Assembly (NCBI GenBank): GCA_002070115.1
Contig: MWCO01000039.1
Location: 1-52,959, forward strand
From: Deltaproteobacteria bacterium ADurb.Bin207
GTDB taxonomy: Bacteria > Myxococcota_A > Polyangia > Polyangiales > Polyangiaceae
DNA length: 52,959 bases
Reading direction: 5' to 3'
Shown in pieces: positions 36,026 through 43,834 of this stretch. The notes under the pieces are model-generated. The model searched no databases. It was not told where the DNA came from and worked only from the letters and a program-made list of their open reading frames with translations. Position numbers and translations under genes: made by a program. Every line of letters starts with the position of its first letter. Position 1 is the stretch's first letter.

Positions 36026-37921
36026 TCATGAGGTGAGTTCGTCGCCGAGTTCGGACCATTCTTTCATGAAGTAGGCGAGGTCCGTTTCGATCTTTTGTTG
36101 CTGAGCGGTCCACTTGGCAAGTTTTTCCCAATCGTCGCCTGCCTCCATCATGGCTCGCTGAATGCGTGCGAGGTCTTTTTCAGCCTGATCGATCAACTCT
36201 TCGAGTTCGCGAAAGCGTCGTTCTTTGCGCTGTTGGGCTCGTGAAGCGGCTTTGTTGGCTTCGAAGTGGGCGCGACGCTGCGCGCGGTCCTCGGTGTCGG
36301 CCGGGCAAGAGGCGGCAGGATCCACTGGGGTCTGCACGTCGAGCTGGCCGTAGCCGCCGGGGAAGACCTCGATGCCATCGGTGCGAAAGGCGAGAACCCG
36401 TGAGCTGACGTTTTCGAGAAAGCGCCGGTCGTGGGAGACGAGCACGACGGTACCTTCGAAGTGGATCAGGGCTTCTTCGAGGATTTCGGCGGCGAAGATA
36501 TCGAGATGATTGGTGGGTTCGTCGAGAAAAAGGACATTGCGTGGTTCGAGCAGGAGTTTGGCGAGGGCGAGGCGGCTACGTTCTCCGCCGGACATGCTTG
36601 CCACTTTTTGGAAGGGCTGGTCCCCCCAGAATCGAAAACGCGACAGGTAGGCTCGGGTCACGTCTTCATTCATATCCCCCCGGACCGAGCGGATTTCGTC
36701 GATGGCGCTATGGCTCAGCTCGAGGGAGCCGAGGTGTTGGTCGAATATTCCGGGAAAGACGTTGGCGCCCACCTTAACCGTGCCGTCGTCTTCTGGTTTG
36801 CCGGTGCCGGCCAGCAGGTTGAGCAATGTGGTTTTTCCGCAGCCATTGGGGCCAACGATGGCCAGGCGCTCGCCTCGTCGCACGAGCAAATCGAGGTTAT
36901 GGAACAAGCGGATGCCGCCGCGGCGGGCGCCCAGGCCGGTGGCTTGCAGGACGATATCTCCGGAGCGAGGGGCGGGGGAGAAGCGGAATTGGACGCGTTG
37001 GGCGACTTGCCAGACATCTTCGGGGCGCTCGAGTTTTTCGAGTTTTTCGAGCATTCGTCGACGGCTTTGGGCTTGTTTGGTTTTTTGGCCGGCGATGTTT
37101 TTTCGGATGAATTCCTCGGTCTTGTCGATCATGGCCTGCTGGCGTTCGCGCAAGGCCTCTTCCCGTTCGAGGATTTCTTTGCGAGCGATGGCGTAATCGG
37201 TATACGTAAGTGGATAGCTTCGGAAGGTTTTGTGACCGAGTTCGAGGGTATGGGGACAGACGTTATCGAGAAAAGCGCGGTCGTGGGATACGACGAGAAC
37301 AGCGCCGGGATACTCGGTGAGATGGGATTCCAGCCAGGAGATGGTGTCGAGGTCCAGGTGATTGGTCGGTTCGTCGAGCATGAGCAAGTCGGGCCGTTGA
37401 GCCAGAACGATGCCGAGGTGCAGTCTTCCTCGCTCTCCACCGGACAAGGAGGCCACGGGGCGTTGCAACGCGCGGTTATCGAAGCCGAGGTGTTGCGCGA
37501 TCATTTGGATTCGACGCTCCAACTCATCGCCCTGGGCCAATTGGTATTGTTCTTCGAGTCGGGAGAGTCGAGTCAGGTCGGTGGGTTCGCCGCTGGCGGC
37601 CAATTCACGGGCACGGTCGAGTTCGGCGCGGATGGCGAGCACCTGTTGGAAGCTGGACAACAGGGCATCGAGGACCGTACCTTCGGTGCCGAGTTCATGG
37701 GACTGCCGATAGAACCCCACCGTGGCTTCCTTGCGAATCACCACCGTGCCGTCGTCCGCCGTCAGCTCTCCCGCGATTATCCGTAAAAGGGTAGTTTTCC
37801 CGGCGCCATTGGGGGCGACGAGGGCGGCTCGCTCACCGGCGTTTAGACGAAAGGATACGTCGCGAAACAGGCGTTCCGCCCCGTATCCGAACGCAATATC
37901 CGTGACTTGGAGCAAAGACAT
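36026..37921 (-). CDS. ABC-F family ATPase (Uup/EttA-type)
   Basis: A soluble protein of 631 residues with two ABC cassettes and no membrane domain. First NBD: APNGAGKTT, LSGGERGRLHLG, LMLDEPTNHLD. Second NBD: GPNGCGKTT, MSGGERSRLALA, LFLDEPTNHLD. Between them is the helical linker (about residues 245-310; RRRMLEKLEKL region), and after the second NBD a C-terminal charged coiled coil (about 540-625), the arrangement of Uup and YheS. ABC-F proteins act on ribosomes in translation or antibiotic protection. ATG 37921 selected over an upstream extension that lacks support. The glutaredoxin lipoprotein follows in the same direction. Confidence 0.92.
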   Translation of the reverse strand: MSLLQVTDIAFGYGAERLFRDVSFRLNAGERAALVAPNGAGKTTLLRIIAGELTADDGTVVIRKEATVGFYRQSHELGTEGTVLDALLSSFQQVLAIRAELDRARELAASGEPTDLTRLSRLEEQYQLAQGDELERRIQMIAQHLGFDNRALQRPVASLSGGERGRLHLGIVLAQRPDLLMLDEPTNHLDLDTISWLESHLTEYPGAVLVVSHDRAFLDNVCPHTLELGHKTFRSYPLTYTDYAIARKEILEREEALRERQQAMIDKTEEFIRKNIAGQKTKQAQSRRRMLEKLEKLERPEDVWQVAQRVQFRFSPAPRSGDIVLQATGLGARRGGIRLFHNLDLLVRRGERLAIVGPNGCGKTTLLNLLAGTGKPEDDGTVKVGANVFPGIFDQHLGSLELSHSAIDEIRSVRGDMNEDVTRAYLSRFRFWGDQPFQKVASMSGGERSRLALAKLLLEPRNVLFLDEPTNHLDIFAAEILEEALIHFEGTVVLVSHDRRFLENVSSRVLAFRTDGIEVFPGGYGQLDVQTPVDPAASCPADTEDRAQRRAHFEANKAASRAQQRKERRFRELEELIDQAEKDLARIQRAMMEAGDDWEKLAKWTAQQQKIETDLAYFMKEWSELGDELTS

Positions 37922-38023
37922 GATGCAATCGTCTGTCCATACTGGTTTGGACCGCCTTTTCGCAAGTTGGTATCCGATGGGGTCGACGGCGGTCAAGGGG
38001 CCAGGCATGGGATCAGGAAGAAA

Positions 38024-38053
38024 TAACTACTTGATATTATTGAATTAATTTAG
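38024..38053 (+). repeat. AT-rich boundary motif, copy 3
   Basis: TAACTACTTGATATTATTG then AATTAATTTAGG. It overlaps the stop codon of the epimerase (TTA at 38050-38052 is its TAA) and fills the gap to the ABC-F gene. Close match to copies at 16227 and 50475. Confidence 0.55.
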
Positions 38054-39054
38054 GAATCGTCGATGGGGATTCCGAGTGACCAGGGTTCACCGACCTGGAA
38101 GTAGACGGGGTTCGCGGATTGCATCCAGGCGACGAAACGGCGGATTCCTTCTTCGAGATCGATGCGAGGGGACCAACCCAATTGTTGTTCGGCTCGTTGT
38201 GTGCAGGCGAAGGTGGTGGGGACATCTCCTTTTTGTTCTTCTGCATGGCGGATGATTGCCTGGGTTTGCATGACACGTTCGATGGTGGAGACCAATTCGT
38301 TGACGGAGAAGGGTTTTCCGGCGCCGAGGTTATAGACGTGAAAGCCGGAAGGGGCGTGCATGGCGGCGAGGAATCCTTCGACGGTATCTTGCACGTACGT
38401 GAAGTCTCGGGAGAAGGTGCCATCGCCAAAGACGGTGATCGGTTGATGGGCGAGCATGGCCCGCACGAACCGGCTGATGGCGAGATCGGGGCGTTGTCTT
38501 GGGCCGTAGACGGTAAAGAGTCTGCAAACGGTGATGGTGACGGGGTGTACGGCGGCATGGGCGGCGGCGAGTAGTTCCATGGCGCGTTTGGTGGCCGCGT
38601 AGGGGCTTTGGGGGATATCGGAGGCGTGTTCTTCGCGAAAGGGCGTGGGTTGGTCTTTGCCGTATACGCTAGAGGAGCCGGCGAGAATCAATCGTTTCAC
38701 GCCATGCCGTAAGGAGGCGGAGAGAATGGTTTGGGTAGCGTCGACATTGAGCCGGACGTAGGTCATGGGGCGTTCGATGGAGGGGCGGACGCCCGCGGTG
38801 GCGGCCAGGTGGAACAAGGTATTCGGTTGAAATTGAGCGAGGGAATCGGATAGGGCGTTGGCATCGCAAAGGTCGATGCTCGACAAGGTGAAGTGGGGGT
38901 GATGCAGCACGTCGGCGAGGTTGGCGAGCTTGACGGGCGCTGGGTAGAAGGGATCGAAGTTATCGATACACAACACGTGATGGTCGTCGGAAAGGAGGCG
39001 TTCGACGAGGTGTGAGCCGATGAAACCGGCGCCGCCGGTGACTGCGATGCGCAT
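38050..39054 (-). CDS. NAD-dependent sugar-nucleotide epimerase (UDP-glucuronate 4-epimerase-like)
   Basis: A 334-residue extended short-chain dehydrogenase. ATG 39054 gives the canonical start MRIAVTGGAGFIGSHLVERL with the GxxGxxG NAD loop; 69 extra upstream codons are rejected. Catalytic signature: GSSSVYG, and the YAATKR Tyr-x-x-x-Lys pair near residues 142-146. PSIERPMTYVRLNV and FTVYGPRQRPDLAISRF are the lines that place it with UDP-glucuronate 4-epimerases and related enzymes rather than GalE, and GDGTFSRDFTYV is the usual sugar-nucleotide loop. Function would be making a sugar donor for polysaccharide or LPS. No glycosyltransferase gene lies nearby, so the pathway is not set by context. 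The stop overlaps the AT-rich motif at 38024. Confidence 0.9.
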   Translation of the reverse strand: MRIAVTGGAGFIGSHLVERLLSDDHHVLCIDNFDPFYPAPVKLANLADVLHHPHFTLSSIDLCDANALSDSLAQFQPNTLFHLAATAGVRPSIERPMTYVRLNVDATQTILSASLRHGVKRLILAGSSSVYGKDQPTPFREEHASDIPQSPYAATKRAMELLAAAHAAVHPVTITVCRLFTVYGPRQRPDLAISRFVRAMLAHQPITVFGDGTFSRDFTYVQDTVEGFLAAMHAPSGFHVYNLGAGKPFSVNELVSTIERVMQTQAIIRHAEEQKGDVPTTFACTQRAEQQLGWSPRIDLEEGIRRFVAWMQSANPVYFQVGEPWSLGIPIDDS

Positions 39055-39133
39055 AGGGGAGGCATAATCGGTTGCAGGCGGATGGGGAACCCGGGAAAAG
39101 GGGAGGGTGTTGGCAACGGGAGTTATCGTGATA

Positions 39134-39381
39134 CTGTCAGAAGCTCTCATTTTTCCTGAATGGGAAAGAGTTGCGAGCTGAGAATTTCTGGATCTTGATT
39201 TTGGCTCGATCCTTGACCCCCTTTGGGCCACCGCCAACAGTTGCCCTGAGCTACTAAACATGGGGCTGGCGCACTGCGGTGAACAACATGGGATGACCGT
39301 GATCGTTTCTCGTGGGCCGTGACCGTGACCGTGATCGTGACCGTGCAGGAAAGGCTTGGGGAAAATGAGGGGACGGCTCAG
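39134..39381 (+). repeat. Composite GTGACC-type dispersed repeat with head module, copy D
   Basis: Lies in the divergent gap between the epimerase and the Cys-rich gene. Head 39134-39217 (CTGTCAGA start, TCCTTGAC end) aligns with 33032-33116 at nearly equal length. A GTGACC tract follows (about 39293-39345, with GTGATC variants), and the tail is 39348-39381 (GGAAAGGC, TTGGGGAAAATGAGGG, GGCTCAG). The next gene starts 51 bases further. Nothing else is seen in the rest of the 39055-39432 gap. Confidence 0.75.
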
Positions 39382-39432
39382 ATCGTGATAGACTCAAAGG
39401 GAGCCAATGGATTTCTGAAGGAGGGCCCCACC

Positions 39433-41103
39433 ATGTGTCGATGGCTTTTGGTACGGCTTGCCGCAATGTTGCCCGTCGTGTTGTCGTGGGGTTGTGCACG
39501 GGGGGAATCGGTGGAGCAAGGACGAGGGGATAGTGGGTCGGATGCTTCTACGGATGGGGAGCAGAAGGAGGCATCGGAGTCGGATGGATCGTCGCATGTT
39601 TGTGATGGAGTGGTATGCGATGATCCGCCGAAAAACACGTGTGCGGACGCGCAGCATTTGACGGTATACGATACGATTGGGGTTTGTGACGAGGCGGGGT
39701 GTCATTATGCGTTCCACGTGGAGGAGTGTCTGAGAGGGTGTCAGAACGATGGGTGTGTGGGTGAGCCTTGTGTTGGGGTTAAGTGTGACAAGCCCCCTGA
39801 CAACGAATGTGCGGATGAGCATCATTTGACGGTATTCGAAGTACCGGGTCGTTGTGAGGAGGGGCAATGCATTTACGATAAGCACGAGCAGTATTGTGCG
39901 AATGGTTGTGAAGGCGGGGGGTGCCAGGGGGATCCGTGTGCGGGGGTGAGTTGTCTTACGCCTCCCGCGAATTATTGTACGGACGCGGATCATTTGGAGG
40001 CGTTTGATGGGGTGGGCACGTGTGAAGGGGGAGTGTGTGGATACGGCCATCACAATGAGTATTGTGAGCATGGTTGTTCGGCGGGAGCGTGTAAGGGGGA
40101 TCCATGTGCGGGGGTGAGTTGTCTAACGCCGCCATCGAATTATTGTTTGACGCAAGATACGCTCAGGCGTTTTTCGGATTCGGGGCAGTGTTCGAATGGC
40201 AGTTGTGTCTACGCGAGCACGGATATCCATTGTCCCTTCGGCTGTAGTCAAGGAGCCTGTCGCGAATGCCTGGGGTCGACCGATTGTGGAGCGGGGCGGT
40301 GGTGCCATGATGGAAACTGCGAGCCGTGCCATACGGATCAACATTGTGGAGCGAGCTGTGTGGATTGCACCACGCAAATACCGGCGAAAAAATGTGATGC
40401 AGTGGGATCGAGTTGTATTGAATGTGTGAGTGACGCGGATTGTGGAAGCGGCAAGTGGTGTGACAACCATGTTTGCGCGGTGTGCAACACCGCGGCGCAT
40501 TGCGGAAGCCAGTGTGTGGCCTGTTCTGGAGCGACGCCCGAGTGTGATGGTTCGGCTTGTTATTGCCCGTCCGGAACCTGTGTTACCTGTCCGACGTCAG
40601 CGCTGATTGGCGCGTGGGATTCGGGCGACGATGGTTGGAGTTGGGATGGGTTATGGAGGCGTGACAAGGGCTATCTGCTGGCTGGCTCGACCACGAAATA
40701 TTCGAGCAATTACACGCAGAACCTCACGTTCGGCTCCGATGTCGATCTATCGGCGTGTGGGTCGGCCTCGTTGAGTTTCATGATTCGTCTTGATGACGAT
40801 CCGAATTTTAGTCCGTCCTCGGACAAGTCAGAGCGGCTGTATGTGCAATGCTCTGGGGATGGTGGAAATCAATGGCAGAATCTTTTGCCCGATAGTTGGC
40901 CGTCGAAGCAATCAGCCTGTGCCACGAGTTATTGTAGTGGTGGGAATGGTTCCTCGCGTTCGTTTCCGTGGACGTCACAACGTGTGACGTTACCGTCATC
41001 ATGTCGGACGGCGACGGTACGGTTTCGGTTTCAGGCGAAGGGGGCGAATGTGTGGCGATTGATGGATCCGGGCTGGTGGCTTGATTCAGTTGTGGTGAAC
41101 TGA
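39433..41103 (+). CDS. Cys-rich repeat lipoprotein with C-terminal jelly-roll-like domain
   Basis: A 556-residue exported protein of no named family. ATG 39433 follows GAAGGAGG at suitable distance; the signal ends LSWGC (lipobox). After an Asp/Glu/Ser linker, residues about 55-280 contain four to five repeats of about 55 residues of the type C-x-GV-x-C-x-x-PP-x-N-x-C...HL...F/Y...G-x-C...G-x-C-x-Y...C-x-x-GC-x-x-G-x-C, each linked by GDPCAGVSCLTPP. A shorter Cys-pair series follows (about 280-390), then a 165-residue domain starting LIGAWDSGDDGWSW and ending PGWWLDSVVVN, with GWWLD and the Ser/Gly-rich core of a jelly-roll (CUB/MAM-like) fold. Distinct in sequence from the Cys-rich protein at 33406 but with the same lipoprotein-stalk-head plan. 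Confidence 0.78.
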   Translation: MCRWLLVRLAAMLPVVLSWGCARGESVEQGRGDSGSDASTDGEQKEASESDGSSHVCDGVVCDDPPKNTCADAQHLTVYDTIGVCDEAGCHYAFHVEECLRGCQNDGCVGEPCVGVKCDKPPDNECADEHHLTVFEVPGRCEEGQCIYDKHEQYCANGCEGGGCQGDPCAGVSCLTPPANYCTDADHLEAFDGVGTCEGGVCGYGHHNEYCEHGCSAGACKGDPCAGVSCLTPPSNYCLTQDTLRRFSDSGQCSNGSCVYASTDIHCPFGCSQGACRECLGSTDCGAGRWCHDGNCEPCHTDQHCGASCVDCTTQIPAKKCDAVGSSCIECVSDADCGSGKWCDNHVCAVCNTAAHCGSQCVACSGATPECDGSACYCPSGTCVTCPTSALIGAWDSGDDGWSWDGLWRRDKGYLLAGSTTKYSSNYTQNLTFGSDVDLSACGSASLSFMIRLDDDPNFSPSSDKSERLYVQCSGDGGNQWQNLLPDSWPSKQSACATSYCSGGNGSSRSFPWTSQRVTLPSSCRTATVRFRFQAKGANVWRLMDPGWWLDSVVVN

Positions 41104-41221
41104 TACGGAAGGGAAGAGGATGGACGGCAAGCGATGAGGATGGTGTGGTAGCGGCAGTTGTGTTGGTGGGGTGACGCGGGTCCAGTGTGGAGTGAGAATC
41201 GAGTCGAATGATGGGTATTGT

Positions 41222-43768
41222 ATGAAAGGGTCGTCATCGCCACCTCCGGGGTCATCGACGGAGCCGCAAGGGTTTGGTGTCGAGGAGCCGACGTCGGACG
41301 CGGAGATTTCGGTGACGATCGACCCTGATGAAATAGCGGCGTTTTCGAGGGAGGCGGCGACTGCCACGAGGGTGGATGAAGAAATCGACACACGTGCCAA
41401 GCGGTCGGTTCTCGTGGGGAGTGATAGGCCACCGGCGTTGGAATCGTCGGCGCCGGAGCAGGGGTACGGTTCGAGCAGCAGGCCATCCCGATTTGTGGAT
41501 CGGTATGAACTCATTGGTTTGTTGGGGGTTGGGGGCATGGGTTCCGTGTATCGGGTTCGGGACCTGATTCTGCAGGAAGAGGTGGCGTTGAAGATCCTTC
41601 GCAAGGATTTGGCGGAGGTAGCATCCGCGGTGGAACGTTTTCGCAGTGAGGTTCGTCTCACGCGACGGATCACGCATCCCAATGTGGTTCGAATCCACGA
41701 TATTGGGGAGCATCGGGGTGAGCATTTTTATACGATGGAATGCATCGTTGGCGACCCGCTTTCCGCAGCCATGGGCAAGGGGGCAGCGATGGATGTGGTT
41801 CGCGCGTATGAGTATGGGGTGCAGATTGCGGAGGGGTTGGCCGCGGTTCATCAAGCCAACGTGGTTCATCGTGATCTGAAGCCGGATAACTTGATGGTAT
41901 CGCGCGAGGGGCGTGTGGTGATCACGGATTTTGGCGTTGCGGTGTTGCGCGATGGTCCTTCGGTGGATGTGCTTCCGCTTCGGGGGGCGGGCACGCCTCG
42001 ATACATGGCGCCTGAGCAGCTCGAGGGACGGTCTCTGACGGAGAAGACCGATCTATATGCGCTGGGCTTGATTTTGTTCGAATTGTTGACGGGTGACATT
42101 CCATGGCCGAAAGAAGATCCGAACGCTTTGGATGTGGCGCGTCTTTCCGTGCCGGCGTCGTCTATTCACACGATCAATCCGCGGGTTCCCGAATCGTTGG
42201 GGCGAGTGGTGCTCGCGTTGCTCGAGAGGGATCCTGGGGGGCGTCCGGATAGCGCGCTTGCTCTTGTCGAGATGTTGAAGCAAGTGCGGGGGGAGATAGG
42301 CGAACAACAGGTGGCAGGGGCGGAGCATGGGCTACAGCAGCAGAAGCAATGGCCGACGATCGCGACCACCAACACGCCGCATTTGCGGTCCGTTGGAGTG
42401 ATGGCCTTTCGAAACCTCGGGGATCCGAAAGACAACTATATTGCGGAAGCGCTTTCGATGGCGATTGTGGACAGGCTCGTGGTCTGTCCTACGGTGCGGG
42501 TGGCAAAACGTTTTGCGTTACAGGGGCCTGACAATGCGGATGTGCAGTTCATCGGGCGGCAGGCAGGGGTCGATGTCGTCGTGGAAGGCACGCTATCCAA
42601 ACGAGCGTCGGGAGCGATGGCGGTGACGGCGCGGGTCGTGGAGGTCGAGCGAGGTTTCGTTCTGTGGGCGCAGCGATTTCAAAGCAGTGCTGCGGATCTT
42701 TTCGACTTGCAGGCGAAGCTTTCCGCAAGTTTGGCAGAAGTCTTGACGCTCGAGGAGCATAGTCATCGCGGGGGCAGTGGTCCGGCGGATCGGGAGAATG
42801 TCGATTCGTTTTTGAGAGCGCAACACGCGCTGGGGGAGTGGACTTCGCATGGGTGTGAAACTGCCGTGCATTTGTTGGAAAACGCGCATCAGATCAGTCC
42901 GCGGGATCCTTTGTTGATGGCTTGGTTGGCGCTGGCGAGATTTCGTTCGTGGTACTTGCTCGTTCACGCTTCCGAAGGTGTGGCCACGGAGGGGCTTCGA
43001 CTTTCGAGGTTGGCATTGGACATCAATGAGAATCTCGGCGAAGCGCACCTGGGGCTCAGTATCTATGCGTTATATAACGCAAATTGGATCGTGGCGGCGC
43101 GGCGTGCGGAGGAGGCGATTCGTTGTAACCCGGCTCTTTCCGAGGCGCATTGGATCATCGGCGTTTTGCATTGTGCCGCCAATCGCGTGGAACAAGGGCT
43201 CGGGATGATCGATTTAGCGCTTCGCTTGGAGCCTCGCAACTTGGCGGCCTTATGGGATGCGGCTTACGTAGAGGCCCTTTGTGGACATAGGGCTCGTGCG
43301 GCTGAGTATTTGGATAAGGCCGATCAAGTGTATTTGAATCATCCAGAGACATTGCTTGCGCGTATCCGTATTGGGCTATGGATGAAGGAGCGCATGATGA
43401 TTGCGTGGGCGCGCGAGAACATGGCCTCGGTGGATGGTGTGGCCACGGCCTTTCAATCCGCGGCGATTCGTATGTTCCTCGAACCGGAGCCCGATGAGGA
43501 AGTGGGCACCCTGACCGCGCTTGCGGCAGGTGAGGACACGCCTTTGGCAGCTCGTGCTCGCATCATGCAGCTCGTTGCCGAGCGCATGGCCATTGGCGGC
43601 ATGGTCGATGATGCCTGGAGCGCACTTCGTGCAGCATCGGCTCATGCCATCGACGCCATTTGGTTCATGCGTTGTCCGGTGCTCGAGCGCATGGCCTCGA
43701 TGCCTGCCTTCCTTTCTTTACGGTCGCATATTGCCGCACGAGCGGCCCAGGTCTTCGAGGCTCCCTAG
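41222..43768 (+). CDS. Ser/Thr protein kinase with TolB-like and TPR-rich regions
   Basis: An 848-residue signalling protein. The kinase domain runs from about 98 to 360: glycine loop GVGGMGSVY, Lys124 in VALKIL, HRDLKPDN with catalytic Asp218, DFG with Asp236, and APEQ. About residues 395-525 form a TolB/FlgO-like alpha/beta segment (SVGVMAFRNLGDPKDNYIA; VVVEGTLSKRASGAMAVTA; WAQRFQ), as in adenylate-cyclase-linked and kinase-linked proteins. The rest, 530-848, is helical TPR-like repeats (AWLALARFRSWYLL, AEEAIRCNPALSEAHWIIG). No membrane helix. ATG 41222 has no strong ribosome site. Substrates and signal unknown; the plan is common in myxobacterial kinases. Confidence 0.92.
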   Translation: MKGSSSPPPGSSTEPQGFGVEEPTSDAEISVTIDPDEIAAFSREAATATRVDEEIDTRAKRSVLVGSDRPPALESSAPEQGYGSSSRPSRFVDRYELIGLLGVGGMGSVYRVRDLILQEEVALKILRKDLAEVASAVERFRSEVRLTRRITHPNVVRIHDIGEHRGEHFYTMECIVGDPLSAAMGKGAAMDVVRAYEYGVQIAEGLAAVHQANVVHRDLKPDNLMVSREGRVVITDFGVAVLRDGPSVDVLPLRGAGTPRYMAPEQLEGRSLTEKTDLYALGLILFELLTGDIPWPKEDPNALDVARLSVPASSIHTINPRVPESLGRVVLALLERDPGGRPDSALALVEMLKQVRGEIGEQQVAGAEHGLQQQKQWPTIATTNTPHLRSVGVMAFRNLGDPKDNYIAEALSMAIVDRLVVCPTVRVAKRFALQGPDNADVQFIGRQAGVDVVVEGTLSKRASGAMAVTARVVEVERGFVLWAQRFQSSAADLFDLQAKLSASLAEVLTLEEHSHRGGSGPADRENVDSFLRAQHALGEWTSHGCETAVHLLENAHQISPRDPLLMAWLALARFRSWYLLVHASEGVATEGLRLSRLALDINENLGEAHLGLSIYALYNANWIVAARRAEEAIRCNPALSEAHWIIGVLHCAANRVEQGLGMIDLALRLEPRNLAALWDAAYVEALCGHRARAAEYLDKADQVYLNHPETLLARIRIGLWMKERMMIAWARENMASVDGVATAFQSAAIRMFLEPEPDEEVGTLTALAAGEDTPLAARARIMQLVAERMAIGGMVDDAWSALRAASAHAIDAIWFMRCPVLERMASMPAFLSLRSHIAARAAQVFEAP

Positions 43769-43834
43769 CGCGTGGCGGGGAGGTATACTGCCCCGGCGAC
43801 CGCGAACACTCGGTCGTTCGAGTTAGGTGTCATC

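Noticed and set aside
36431..37786. Plus-strand open frame of 451 codons
   Set aside because: Shadow of the ABC-F gene; composition is an echo of the codons on the other strand.
38050..39261. Epimerase starting at 39261
   Set aside because: The 69 extra codons are antisense to the composite repeat head; the fold begins at ATG 39054.
41681..41700. tRNA-like GGTTCGAATCC
   Set aside because: It is inside the kinase gene and no cloverleaf arms surround it.
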